NCBI RefSeq assembly: GCF_001311175.1
Contig: NZ_BBAI01000002.1
Coordinates: 88,452-152,451, forward strand
Length of the DNA: 64,000 nucleotides
From: Lacticaseibacillus pantheris DSM 15945 = JCM 12539 = NBRC 106106
GTDB taxonomy: Bacteria; Bacillota; Bacilli; Lactobacillales; Lactobacillaceae
Direction of reading: 5' to 3'
The translations under genes and the position numbers were made by a program. Shown here in pieces: positions 1 to 7,724 of the stretch. The notes beneath the pieces are model-generated. The model ran no database searches. It was not told the DNA's origin and saw only the letters and a program-made list of their open reading frames with translations. How positions within the stretch are numbered: position 1 is the first letter of the stretch; each line of letters starts with the position of its first letter.

Positions 1-815
1 TGAGGGCTACACCGTGGGCAAGAACCTCAAGATTGATTTTCAGAATGCGCAGAACGACCAAAGTAACTTGAAGTCCATGGCGACGCGCTTCGTTAACGAA
101 AAGGAGGACGCACCGTCGGAATTGCCACGCCGTCCGCTCAGGCATTGGCTAACGCCACCAGCAAGATTCCGGTGGTGATGGGGGCCATCACCGACCCGGT
201 TTCTGCCAAGTTGGTTAGCAGCGTGAAGAAACCTGGCGGTAACGTCACTGGGGTGTCTGACCAGGCACCAATTGACGCCCAGTTGCAGTTGATTCGCAAG
301 ATTGTGCCGTCCGCTAAGACCTTGGGGGTCATCTACACCAGCTCGGATGACTCGTCACAAGCCCAGGTCAAGTTGGTCCAGCAAAAGGCCCACAAGTACG
401 GCTTTACCATCAAAACGTTCTCCATCAACTCAACGAACGACCTCCAGCAGGTCGCTCAGCAGATGGTGACGCAGGTCGATGCCATCTTTGTACCCACTGA
501 TAACACTATTGCCAGTGCCATGCCGACGCTCGCCAACGTGGCTAACGGCGCTAAGAAACCCATCTTCCCAACCGTGGATACGATGGTTGAGATGGTGGGC
601 TCGCCACGGTGGGCCTGAACCAGTATGATTTGGGCGTGAAGACCGGTAAAATGGTCGCCCGTATTCTGAAGGGTGACAAGACCGCGACCATGCCGGTTGA
701 GTTTATGACCAAAGGCGACTTGATTATCAACCAGAAAGTTGCTGACGAACTGGGAATTAAGATTCCCGCTAAATTATTAGATGAAGCCAAGACTTCAGGA
801 AAGGTCGTGAAATAA
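1..815 (+). CDS. trpX: ABC transporter substrate-binding protein (TrpX-like), 5'-truncated, two frame breaks
   Basis: Binding component of an amino-acid-type ABC importer of the COG2984 family; in streptococci the family takes up tryptophan. The start and signal peptide lie before the window. Readable blocks include VGIATPSAQALANAT (about 120-165), IPVVMGAITDPVSAK and GLNQYDLGVKTGKM, all typical of the family. The reading frame changes twice, near 111-118 and near 590, where one missing base restores GIATPS and VENGGLATVGLNQY respectively. The stop touches the start of the permease gene, so the three genes form an operon. The substrate is inferred from the family, not visible here. Confidence 0.8.
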
Positions 816-1715
816 ATGGGTGTATGGATTTCAGCAATTAGTCAGGGGCTACTCTTTGGTATCATGGGCATCGGTTTGTTTCTCACCTTCCGGATCCTCG
901 ATTTCCCCGACATGACCGTCGAAGGTACGTTCCCGTTTGGTGCCGCCGTAGCCGTGGCTGCGATTGCACACGGAATTAACCCCATCATTGCCACCATTCT
1001 GGCCGCCGTGGCCGGTATGCTGGCAGGGCTCGTGACGGGATTGCTCGCCACCAAGGGGCACATGCCGTTGCTGTTGGCGGGTATTCTGGTGATGACCGCG
1101 TTGTACTCAGTTAACTTGCGGATTATGGGGCAGTCCAACCTCTCGTTGTTGGGGATGAAGAACCTGTTCAACGGCAAGTGGATGAGCAGTATGCCGCCGT
1201 ACATTGGCAGCGTCGTCTTTGGTTTTGTCGTCGTGACCATCGTGGTGGCGCTACTCATGGTCTTTCTCAACACACGGTTGGGCCAGGGCTTCATCGCGGC
1301 TGGTGATAACCGCAACATGGCGCGTTCCCTCGGGATTAACCCTGACCACATGCAGGTGCTGGGCCTCGTGGTCGGCAATGGCCTGATTGGTCTCTCTGGT
1401 GGCTTGGTAGCTCAAAGCGATGGTTACGCCGACGTGTCCATGGGTGTCGGCGTCATCGTCATTGGCCTGGCCGCCATCATCATTGGCGAAGTGCTGTTTG
1501 GCGAGCTGACCCTCAGCCAGCGTCTGATAGCCGTTGTCCTAGGCAGTATCGTGTACCGCTTTGTGATTGTCATCGTTTTGGACCTGGGCTTCTCGGCCGA
1601 CGACCTCAAGCTGGTGTCCGCAGTGGTGCTTGCACTGTCGATTATTCTGCCACAGCTCAATGACCGTTTCCGGTTGAAGCGCACGTTACGCAAAGGGGTG
1701 CAAAGTGATGACTAA
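816..1715 (+). CDS. trpY: ABC transporter permease (TrpY-like)
   Basis: Membrane permease of the COG4120 family, 299 aa, with about eight or nine hydrophobic segments and no soluble domain. The N-terminal block LTFRILDFPDMTVEGTFP is characteristic of this permease family, which is related to branched-chain and sugar permeases. The ATG follows directly after the stop of the binding-protein gene, and the end overlaps the ATPase start by a few bases, which indicates translational coupling. Together with its neighbours it should import an aromatic amino acid or a similar small substrate; tryptophan is inferred from streptococcal homologues. The frame is intact. Confidence 0.85.
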   Translation: MGVWISAISQGLLFGIMGIGLFLTFRILDFPDMTVEGTFPFGAAVAVAAIAHGINPIIATILAAVAGMLAGLVTGLLATKGHMPLLLAGILVMTALYSVNLRIMGQSNLSLLGMKNLFNGKWMSSMPPYIGSVVFGFVVVTIVVALLMVFLNTRLGQGFIAAGDNRNMARSLGINPDHMQVLGLVVGNGLIGLSGGLVAQSDGYADVSMGVGVIVIGLAAIIIGEVLFGELTLSQRLIAVVLGSIVYRFVIVIVLDLGFSADDLKLVSAVVLALSIILPQLNDRFRLKRTLRKGVQSDD

Positions 1716-2466
1716 GACACAACTAGAACTCAAAGACGTGGCGGTGAACGTGGTCGCCGGACACGAAGTGAAAAATCTGTTGGAACACATTAACCTGACG
1801 TTGAACCAGGGCGACTTTGCTACCGTCATTGGCACAAACGGTGCCGGCAAGTCGACGATGTTTAATGCCATTGCGGGGGATCTCGAGATTACCCACGGGA
1901 CGATTGAGCTGGCCGGTGAGCGGGTTGACCGCGAGTCACCCGAGAAGCGGGCCCGCCTGATTGCACGGGTGTTCCAGGACCCCAAGATGGGTACCGCCCC
2001 CCGGATGACGGTCGCCGAGAACTTGGCGCTAGCATCGCACCGGGGTGAACGCTTGGGGCTGCAGTCCCGTGCGTTGCGCGCCCAGATGGGCCATTTCAAG
2101 GACATTGCCGGCTTGGCACCGAACGGTCTTGATGAGGCCTTGAACAAACCGACCGAGGAGCTGTCAGGTGGCCAGCGACAGGCGTTATCGCTCCTGATGG
2201 CGACGATGCGGAACCCTGAATTGTTAATGCTGGACGAACACACGGCGGCGCTGGACCCACACACGAGTGCCGCGGTGATGGAGCTGACCGAGCAGATTGT
2301 GGCGGACAACCACCTAACCTGCTTGATGGTCACCCACCAAATGGATGACGCCCTGAATTACGGCAACCGCCTGATTGTGGTTGATGCGGGCCATATCGTG
2401 GCGGATTATAGTGGTGAAGAGAAGCAAGGTCTCTCACGTGCGGACTTGCTACAATACTTTGCCTAA
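1708..2466 (+). CDS. trpZ: ABC transporter ATP-binding protein (TrpZ-like)
   Basis: ATPase of the COG1101 type that energises the preceding permease. Visible motifs are Walker A GTNGAGKST near residue 38, the ABC signature ELSGGQRQALSLL near 150, Walker B LLMLDEHTAAL just after it, and the switch histidine in MVTHQ. The H in DEHTAALD, where many ABC proteins have P, is common in this subfamily. GTG 1705 and ATG 1708 are both possible starts; both overlap the permease gene. A GC-rich hairpin follows the stop, closing the operon. Confidence 0.88.
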   Translation: MTKTQLELKDVAVNVVAGHEVKNLLEHINLTLNQGDFATVIGTNGAGKSTMFNAIAGDLEITHGTIELAGERVDRESPEKRARLIARVFQDPKMGTAPRMTVAENLALASHRGERLGLQSRALRAQMGHFKDIAGLAPNGLDEALNKPTEELSGGQRQALSLLMATMRNPELLMLDEHTAALDPHTSAAVMELTEQIVADNHLTCLMVTHQMDDALNYGNRLIVVDAGHIVADYSGEEKQGLSRADLLQYFA

Positions 2467-2473
2467 CGCAAGC

Positions 2474-2517
2474 AAAGGCGGCGAGCATGACCCCGGGTGG
2501 GGGTGCCCGCCGCCTTT
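2474..2517 (+). terminator. Hairpin terminator after the trpXYZ-like operon
   Basis: Perfect 10-bp arms AAAGGCGGCG and CGCCGCCTTT enclose a GC-rich loop, 8 nt after the ATPase stop. The T tract is short and broken (TTTGTGTGT), so termination may be partial. Confidence 0.65.
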
Positions 2518-2561
2518 GTGTGTAGTACAATTGGTGGCATTATTAATGAATGGGGGTACCG

Positions 2562-3011
2562 ATGGTGGATACCAACGAATTACAAAGTTTAGTCGAAGAG
2601 GTGAGCGCACGCGACTTTGGCCGTCCGTTTACGGATCAGGCGGTGTTTAACGGCCGTTTGCGCACCACTGGTGGGCGGTTTTTCCCACGGGATATGCACC
2701 TGGAATTTAATACCCGCATGTTCGCGGCAGTTGACCAGACGACGCGGGTGGGTATTATTCGGCATGAGTTGACCCACTACCACCTGTACCGGGAGCACCG
2801 CGGCTTTAAGCATGGTGACCGTGACTTTCGGATCATGCTGCAGCAGGTGAGTGGTCTGCGTTACGCACCGTCATTGACGCCGCGGACCCCCACGGCCACT
2901 TTGCTGTATCGCTGTACCCGTTGCGGGACCGAGTACCCACGGCGGCGGCACATCAATACAGACAGGTACGTATGCAGCCGTTGCCGGGGGCGGTTGGCCC
3001 TAGTCGGTTAG
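2562..3011 (+). CDS. SprT-like zinc metalloprotease-family protein
   Basis: About 149 aa, SprT-like family (the bacterial relative of SPRTN/SprT). The zinc-binding helix HELTHYH lies near residue 68, and a C-terminal zinc ribbon is formed by CTRC and CSRC pairs. The N-terminal block LVEEVSARDFGRPF matches lactobacillar homologues that begin about this far upstream, which favours ATG 2562 over ATG 2550; a GGGGGT stretch lies just before 2562. The 3' end overlaps the convergent acetyltransferase gene by 12 bp. The biochemical role of the bacterial family is not established. Confidence 0.8.
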   Translation: MVDTNELQSLVEEVSARDFGRPFTDQAVFNGRLRTTGGRFFPRDMHLEFNTRMFAAVDQTTRVGIIRHELTHYHLYREHRGFKHGDRDFRIMLQQVSGLRYAPSLTPRTPTATLLYRCTRCGTEYPRRRHINTDRYVCSRCRGRLALVG

Positions 3012-3467
3012 TGGTTGTTGGAGCGTGGTGTATTGCGGCTTGTAACCTAGCTGGTGGTAAAGTGCGGTGGCAGCGTCGTTTTGGGCGGCGACGTTGAGTT
3101 GTATGAAATCAAGCGACTGGTCACGGGCCCACTGGCGAACGGCCGTGAGCAGTTCGGTTGCGACCCCCTGGCGGCGAACGGACGGTGCAACGTAAATGTC
3201 GACGAGGTAGGCAAAACGGTGGGGGATGATGCCGGGCCCCTTACCGGTAGTAGCGGTGGTGACGGTGGCAAAGGCGTCGTCGGGCGCATGGCCGTGGACA
3301 AAGGCGGTGGCGGAGTCGCCGACGATGTACTGTGCTACAGCCTGGAGGTCGGGTTGATCAAGCGGCTGAAACATGGTGGGGTTGAGTTGGGCGAGCTCGC
3401 CGATAAGTTGTTGGTGTAGGCGGGCGATTCCGGGGGCGTCGGTGAGGGTAGCGGTGCGAATGGACAT
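3000..3467 (-). CDS. GNAT family N-acetyltransferase
   Basis: 155 aa with a complete GNAT fold signature. The acetyl-CoA loop reads VRRQGVATELL around residues 98-108, followed by the C-terminal strand-helix block FIQLNVAAQNDAATALYHQL and LGYKP. The start ATG is preceded by a strong Shine-Dalgarno (GGAGTG). The substrate cannot be told from the sequence. Convergent with, and overlapping, the SprT-like gene. Confidence 0.85.
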   Translation of the reverse strand: MSIRTATLTDAPGIARLHQQLIGELAQLNPTMFQPLDQPDLQAVAQYIVGDSATAFVHGHAPDDAFATVTTATTGKGPGIIPHRFAYLVDIYVAPSVRRQGVATELLTAVRQWARDQSLDFIQLNVAAQNDAATALYHQLGYKPQYTTLQQPLTD

Positions 3468-3536
3468 GGAGGGTCACTCCTTAGTGTGATTTAAACTTTG
3501 TTTGAGAAAAACGATGGTGAGATTGGCATTTTTCCG

Positions 3537-3565
3537 TTGACATCGTTCCTGGTTCACGGCATAAT
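3537..3565 (+). promoter_or_regulatory. Promoter of tRNA-Leu
   Basis: TTGACA (3537-3542), a 17-nt spacer and CATAAT (3560-3565). The predicted start near 3572 leaves a leader of about 30 nt that contains the small hairpin TGTGCT-TATG-AGCACA before the tRNA. Confidence 0.75.
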
Positions 3566-3600
3566 AGTTCTTGTGCTTATGAGCACAGCATAGCAGAAAT

Positions 3601-3684
3601 GCGGGCGTGGCGGAATTGGTAGACGCGCAAGATTAAGGATCTTGTGGCTTTCGGGCCATGGAAGTTCGAGTCTTCTCGCCCGCA
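3601..3684 (+). tRNA. tRNA-Leu, anticodon AAG
   Basis: The 84-nt class II tRNA has acceptor arms GCGGGCG and CGCCCGC with discriminator A; CCA is not encoded. The D-arm is GGAATTGGTAGAC. The anticodon stem CAAGA/TCTTG holds the 7-nt loop TTAAGGA, which places AAG at positions 34-36. A long variable arm (GGCTTTCGGGCC) and the T-loop TTCGAGT follow. It should read CUN codons after deamination of A34 to inosine by a TadA-type enzyme. It is a single gene with its own promoter and terminator. Confidence 0.95.
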
Positions 3685-3692
3685 CTCGTTGG

Positions 3693-3719
3693 GACACCAG
3701 GGATGGTGTTCTTTTTTTT
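3693..3719 (+). terminator. Terminator of tRNA-Leu
   Basis: Arms GACACCA and TGGTGTT are followed by C and a run of eight T, starting 9 nt after the tRNA. Confidence 0.8.
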
Positions 3720-3899
3720 ATCGACAATTGGGTACGCAAGAGTAAACCGGCGTGCTCCATACGGCAATTGGACGTGAATTGTGTGTAGTTAGGACAGATA
3801 AAATGATGCCATAATGGGTGACGAAGCAACCTACTGATTGAATGCTTGACAGGGGTAACCTTTACGGCAATAAGGTTACTGAATTATTGTTAGCTGGTA

Positions 3900-4168
3900 G
3901 GTGGTTTAGGCGGTAATCCACTATGTTGGTCGTGTTGGGCTGGTGGTGGAGGTTGAGCGGGTGGTGACCGCGACGGCTGCAGGCCCGTAGTTCCGTTATG
4001 AGCGAAGCGAATTACGGAATCAAATTGGGTAGACCGAGGTGGTTTTGCTCGGGCTACCCAATTCGCGGTAGCCCGGTACGGGCGAGAGCGTGAGGCCAGC
4101 AGCACCGGTCGCGGTCACCACCCGCTCAACCGTAGCCGCCAGCCCAGCACGACCAGCACCCAGCCACC
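3900..4168 (+). repeat. Family A palindromic element, copy A1
   Basis: This gap between the tRNA and the ECF gene (3720-4200) holds a large imperfect palindrome. Outer arms at about 3926-3984 and 4108-4168 share GGTCGTG.TGGGCTGG and GGTTGAGCGGGTGGTGACCG with their reverse complements. The core has a first hairpin TTCCGT...ACGGAA, then TTGGGTAGACCGAG paired with CTCGGGCTACCCAA, then CGCGGTAGCCCGG and GAGCGTGAG. Copies with the same core lie at 12.4, 39.7, 40.3, 52.0 and 52.5 kb. No convincing ORF is present. An 8-bp hairpin (GTAACCTT/AAGGTTAC) lies upstream at 3856-3880. Confidence 0.8.
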
Positions 4169-4218
4169 CTTGCGTTAGTGTAAAATGATGGTATTGAATA
4201 ACAAGGAGGTCCCACCCC

Positions 4219-4824
4219 ATGCGTCAACGTCGAAGCTCAGCTTACCGCCTCAGCATTATGTCACTGCTGGTGGCGCTGATTATATTGCAGTCATCATTAC
4301 CCATGGTCGGTTACATTTCATTGGGCGGCATTTCAATCACCACGTTGCACCTGACCGTGATCACTGGCGCCGTGGTACTTGGTACTGGTTACGGTACGGC
4401 CTTGGGCGCCGTCTGGGGTCTGTCCAGTTTCATTATGGCGTTTGTGCGCCCATCAGACGTGCTGACGATACTGTTGTTCCGCAATCCCATCATTGCGTTC
4501 GTGCCGCGAATTTTAGCGGGGTTAGTGGCAGGGCTGCTGTTCAACCAGCTACTGCCAAAGGTGCGGACGGGACTCGGCGGCAGTATTAAGATGTCGCTGG
4601 CGGGTATCTGCGCCGCTTTGACCAACACACTCCTAGTGGTCGGTTTTACCTGGATCTTTTATGCCAGCAAAGCCGCGACAATGATCGGGCACGGCGCGAA
4701 CACCAGCAACTTTGGGTTCGTCATGCTCGTCATGTTGGGTGTGAATGCCGTGGCTGAGGTCATCATGGCCGGCGTGGTCACGCCCATACTGGGGCAGGCA
4801 CTAATTCGTTTTCGACGCCGGTAA
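4219..4824 (+). CDS. ECF transporter S component
   Basis: 201-aa integral membrane protein with about six hydrophobic segments, consistent with the substrate-binding S component of an energy-coupling-factor vitamin importer. The N-terminal half (ISLGGISITTLHLTVITGAVVLG) resembles lactobacillar S components. It would dock with the shared EcfA/A'/T module, which is encoded elsewhere. The vitamin cannot be assigned with confidence; pantothenate- or folate-type subfamilies are possible. A consensus AAGGAGG lies 8 nt before the ATG. No partner gene is adjacent. Confidence 0.75.
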   Translation: MRQRRSSAYRLSIMSLLVALIILQSSLPMVGYISLGGISITTLHLTVITGAVVLGTGYGTALGAVWGLSSFIMAFVRPSDVLTILLFRNPIIAFVPRILAGLVAGLLFNQLLPKVRTGLGGSIKMSLAGICAALTNTLLVVGFTWIFYASKAATMIGHGANTSNFGFVMLVMLGVNAVAEVIMAGVVTPILGQALIRFRRR

Positions 4825-4909
4825 TGTGGTAACATCAAAGTAGTGTTGGCGTCGCGCTGGCGGCGCCTTTATTTTGCGTAACGTGGATTAGTTAGAGGGG
4901 GAGACAACT

Positions 4910-5904
4910 ATGCGTATTGGCCTACGAACCGTTAAAACAGCGGTAGGTGCCGCGGTGGCTATGTTCATCGTTCAGGCGCTGGGAATTGCCAACTGGTGGG
5001 TTGCCGGGGTGCTCACCGTTCTGGCGGTGCGGGGCACAACGCGGGTTAGCTTCCGCTTGGCTTTGCACCGGATTATTGCCGCCATTGTGGCCGGAGCCAT
5101 GGCGTCCGTCTTCTACCTGTTGGTCGGGTTCAACCCCTGGGCTTACGGACTGTGCTTACTGTTCTTTTTCCCAGTCATGGTGGCATTACGGATGACCGAG
5201 GGCATTGTGGAAGGAGCAATTGTTGCTACGGTCATTCTGACAAACGGGTTGGTCAACCGGACCCAGTTGACTGGTTTATTAATCATCGTTTTGGTCAGCT
5301 CGGCAGTGGGCGTGTTTCTCAACTTGTTCATGCCCAACGTGGACGATAAGATTCAAACTCACCAGACAGCGTGACGAGTGTGATGATTGCCGCATTGCAA
5401 AGTATGCAGGAAGAACTCGGCGACGGCGTCGATGCACAAGCGACCGATGGTAATGGCAGTACGGCTGCGACCGGGTGTGGGTGCAGTTGGCACAGGCTAA
5501 AGAGGCGATTGATCATGGCCGCCGATGGACTTTCCAACATTATGACAATCAAATACTGGCGGAAAACGATTATTATCGGGCGTATTTTGAAATGCGTAAC
5601 CACCAGTACGAGCTGTTAAGGACCATGCAAACTTGCCTAGATGAAGGTAACGGTCAGTTGGAAGAACGGGAGGCCCTGCACGACATTATCGCGGCCACGG
5701 CCAAGCTTCTGGGCGAGGAAACGCCGTCCGCGACTTTGATGACCGCGGTGAAAAAAAATAAAGCGCAATTTGTTACAAAATCCGTTAGCGTCATCTAATG
5801 ATGGGTTGGTGATGCGCAACGAAACATTGCTGTTCGCGCGGAGTCTAGGGGAACTGCTCAACACCAAGCGCCAATTCGCGTTAGTCGTCAATGCCCAGAA
5901 ATAA
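4910..5904 (+). CDS. Aromatic acid exporter (ArAE/FUSC-like) membrane protein, three frame breaks
   Basis: An N-terminal four-to-five-helix membrane region starts with IGLRTVKTAVGAAVAMFI, typical of the ArAE_1 family. A hydrophilic, Glu/Gln-rich C-terminal part (LAQAKEAIDHG, YFEMRNHQYELLRTMQ, GELLNTKRQFALVV) follows. The coding line changes frame near 5371 (GCGTG for GCGGTG), near 5470, and at the A8 run 5751-5758 (A7 expected). The true end is the TAA at 5902-5904, beyond the apparent stops. Homologous proteins are about 330 aa, as here after repair. Function is inferred from family only. RBS is GAGGGGGAG. Confidence 0.72.
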
Positions 5905-5927
5905 ACTAAGAAAAGGGTTTCAAAAGC

Positions 5928-5956
5928 TTGCATGTGTGTGGGGAGCATGGTACTAT
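5928..5956 (+). promoter_or_regulatory. Promoter of the cold shock gene
   Basis: TTGCAT (5928-5933), a 17-nt spacer, and TACTAT (5951-5956). Transcription should begin near 5963, which gives a 5' UTR of about 115 nt, long for this genome and typical of cold shock mRNAs. Confidence 0.65.
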
Positions 5957-6003
5957 AACAATGTACTTTTTGAATGGTCAAGGGTTCGATTGTTCGTCAG
6001 AAT

Positions 6004-6072
6004 ATCTCCTTTTGCACCAAACAAGAAATGCACACATTATTTTAAAACGCACTGATTAGGTGCAAGGAGGAT
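6004..6072 (+). promoter_or_regulatory. Leader hairpin sequestering the csp Shine-Dalgarno
   Basis: The arm TCTCC-TT-TTGCACC (6005-6018) pairs with GGTGCAA-GGAGG (6059-6070): seven continuous pairs, a two-base bulge, then four or five more. The second arm contains the whole Shine-Dalgarno AAGGAGG. The loop of about 40 nt is AT-rich. In this fold the ribosome site is closed. Cold-dependent refolding is inferred by analogy with cspA-type leaders. Confidence 0.6.
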
Positions 6073-6079
6073 TTTTCTG

Positions 6080-6280
6080 ATGGAAAATGGTACTGTAAAG
6101 TGGTTCAACGCTGAAAAGGGTTACGGTTTTATTACTCGCGAAGATGGCAGTGACGTATTTGTTCACTTCTCCGCTATCCAGGGCGACGGCTACAAGACCC
6201 TTGAAGAAGGCCAAGCCGTAACTTTCGAAGTTGAAAACAGCGATCGTGGTCCCCAGGCGGTTAACGTCAACAAGGACTAA
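6080..6280 (+). CDS. Cold shock protein, CspA family
   Basis: 66-aa single cold-shock domain that binds single-stranded RNA and DNA and acts as an RNA chaperone. RNP1 (KGYGFI) and RNP2 (VFVHF) are both present, and length and composition are canonical (GTVKWFN start). The gene is monocistronic, with its own promoter, a long structured leader and a strong terminator directly after the stop. Which of the several lactobacillar Csp paralogues this is cannot be told here. Confidence 0.95.
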   Translation: MENGTVKWFNAEKGYGFITREDGSDVFVHFSAIQGDGYKTLEEGQAVTFEVENSDRGPQAVNVNKD

Positions 6281-6295
6281 TTAATTGCTTAAAGA

Positions 6296-6327
6296 GTCGC
6301 CCGGCTTGCCGGACGGCTTTTTTTTAG
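6296..6327 (+). terminator. Terminator of the csp gene
   Basis: GTCGCCCGGC/GCCGGACGGC stem with one mismatch and a two-base loop, followed by a run of at least eight T. Confidence 0.9.
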
Positions 6328-6352
6328 TACCATTATTTTGAGGTGATTACGC

Positions 6353-6843
6353 GTGTACATTAAACATCTATTACCAGGGCGCGTGATTCGGCGTACGATT
6401 TGCTGCTTCTGGCTGATGAGGACGAGCAAATGCTGGGACGGTACGCCGAGCTGGGTGACATGCTGGCGATGTTCGATGAAGAGGATGATACTATCGTTGC
6501 CGAGGCGATTGTGGTGCCCATAGAGGATGGCGTCGAGCTTAAAAACATTGCGGTAGCCCCAGAGTACCAGCACCATGGCCTGGGTTCGCGGCTGGTAAGT
6601 GCAATTTGCGCGCAGTACTCCGGCCGGGTACCGTGGATAATGGTGGGGACGGGCGATGCCGACTTTGCTAACATCAGTTTCTACGAGCAGAACGGTTTTC
6701 GAGTGGTGGGGCGTGTCCCGGACATCTTTGCCCAGTATGATCATCCGATTGTGGTGAATGGCCTGCCATTGCGAGACATGGTGTATTTACGTCGAGATCT
6801 AGGCCCGGCGGTAGATAATGTTTCCTCCCGCAATAAGGTATAA
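6353..6843 (+). CDS. GNAT family N-acetyltransferase, frame break near the N terminus
   Basis: The core motif EYQHHGLGSRLVS binds acetyl-CoA; later blocks ISFYEQNGF and GFRVVGRV complete the fold. The C-terminal part reads from 6400, but family members begin with MYIKHLLPG-type sequence. That sequence is encoded from GTG 6353 in another frame and is preceded by GAGGTG. One missing G in CCAGGGCGCG (near 6380) joins the two, giving about 163 aa. Its stop overlaps the next possible start (TAATGG). Substrate unknown. Confidence 0.75.
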
Positions 6844-6875
6844 TGGATGGTATTCAATCGCTAGGGGGTGAACCG

Positions 6876-7538
6876 GTGGCTCGTAAACGCAAATCTAAGT
6901 TTCGTCGGCAGTGGGACCGGTGGGTGCGCAAACACCGCCTGCCCACGGGGTTAATTGCGACGCTTGCGGTGATTGTAGTCGGGGTCACCGTCATTGGGGT
7001 GCGCGCATTTCAGCAGCAGGCACAGCCTACCAACCAAGTTTCGTCAGCGGCTACCGAGCACCAGAAGTTTATCACCCACCTGGCCGGATACGCACAGACG
7101 TTGCAGGTGAACTCGGGGGTCCGGGCAAGTATTAGTCTTGGCCAGGCCATTCTGGAAAGCGACTGGGGTACCAGCACGTTGGCCAGTAAGTACCACAACC
7201 TCTTTGGTGTGAAGGCCGATGCGGATCAGGCAGGCAAGGAGCTGGACACCCAAGAATATCAGGACGGTAAGTGGGTCACCGTCACGGCGCGTTTCCGGGT
7301 GTACGCGAGCGATTATGCATCCATGCGTGAACATGCGGAGCTGCTTCAGCACGGAACAAGTTGGAATGCCCAACAGTACCAGTCGGTGATTAACGCGGCT
7401 ACTTATCAGGAGGCTGCACAGGCATTGCAAAGTAGTGGCTACGCAACCGACCCCACGTATGCGGACAAGTTAATCCGGATTATTCGGCAATACCGTTTGT
7501 ACCGGTACGATCAACAGACCAACAATAGCAGCAATTAG
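6876..7538 (+). CDS. Glucosaminidase-domain cell wall hydrolase (GH73-like)
   Basis: About 220 aa. A basic N terminus (ARKRKSKFRRQ) is followed by one membrane-spanning helix (LIATLAVIVVGVTVIG), then a mannosyl-glycoprotein endo-beta-N-acetylglucosaminidase domain. The catalytic glutamate is in GQAILESDWG, followed by YHNLFGVKAD and SGYATDPTYADKL, all family landmarks. It should cut cell-wall glycan from an extracellular, membrane-anchored position. GTG 6876 has a good AGGGGGTG ribosome site; ATG 6843, overlapping the upstream stop, is an alternative. Confidence 0.85.
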   Translation: MARKRKSKFRRQWDRWVRKHRLPTGLIATLAVIVVGVTVIGVRAFQQQAQPTNQVSSAATEHQKFITHLAGYAQTLQVNSGVRASISLGQAILESDWGTSTLASKYHNLFGVKADADQAGKELDTQEYQDGKWVTVTARFRVYASDYASMREHAELLQHGTSWNAQQYQSVINAATYQEAAQALQSSGYATDPTYADKLIRIIRQYRLYRYDQQTNNSSN

Positions 7539-7540
7539 TT

Positions 7541-7571
7541 AACGGCGACCAGTAGCGGTCGCCGTTTTGTT
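7541..7571 (+). terminator. Terminator after the glucosaminidase gene
   Basis: Perfect 10-bp stem AACGGCGACC/GGTCGCCGTT with a 6-nt loop, followed by a short T-rich tail. Confidence 0.8.
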
Positions 7572-7594
7572 GAATAATCGGTGCAAAGAGGTGG

Positions 7595-7619
7595 TAACGT
7601 TCCGTAATTTACGAACATT
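7595..7619 (+). promoter_or_regulatory. Putative PurR box pair upstream of xpt
   Basis: AACGTTCCGTAA and TTTACGAACATT form a near-palindrome resembling two opposed PurBoxes (consensus with CCGAAC). The centre is about 75 nt upstream of the predicted start site, close to the spacing at which PurR of lactococci activates. No purine riboswitch consensus is visible in this leader. Confidence 0.4.
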
Positions 7620-7646
7620 GATATTTTTGATTACCTTTTCATTCGG

Positions 7647-7675
7647 TTGTCTGATGGCAGGTTTTGTGTTAAAGT
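7647..7675 (+). promoter_or_regulatory. Promoter of xpt-pbuX
   Basis: TTGTCT (7647-7652), a 17-nt spacer, TAAAGT (7670-7675). Predicted start is near 7682, giving a leader of about 43 nt. Confidence 0.5.
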
Positions 7676-7724
7676 TATCAACATCTTAAAACACTTTTTT
7701 TTGAAAATTGGGAGGAAATTAACG

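Noticed and set aside
842..1378. Long minus-strand frame opposite the trpY-like gene
   Set aside because: Shadow of the permease coding strand with no family motifs.
7620..7724. Purine riboswitch before xpt
   Set aside because: No conserved three-way junction sequence is visible in the short leader.
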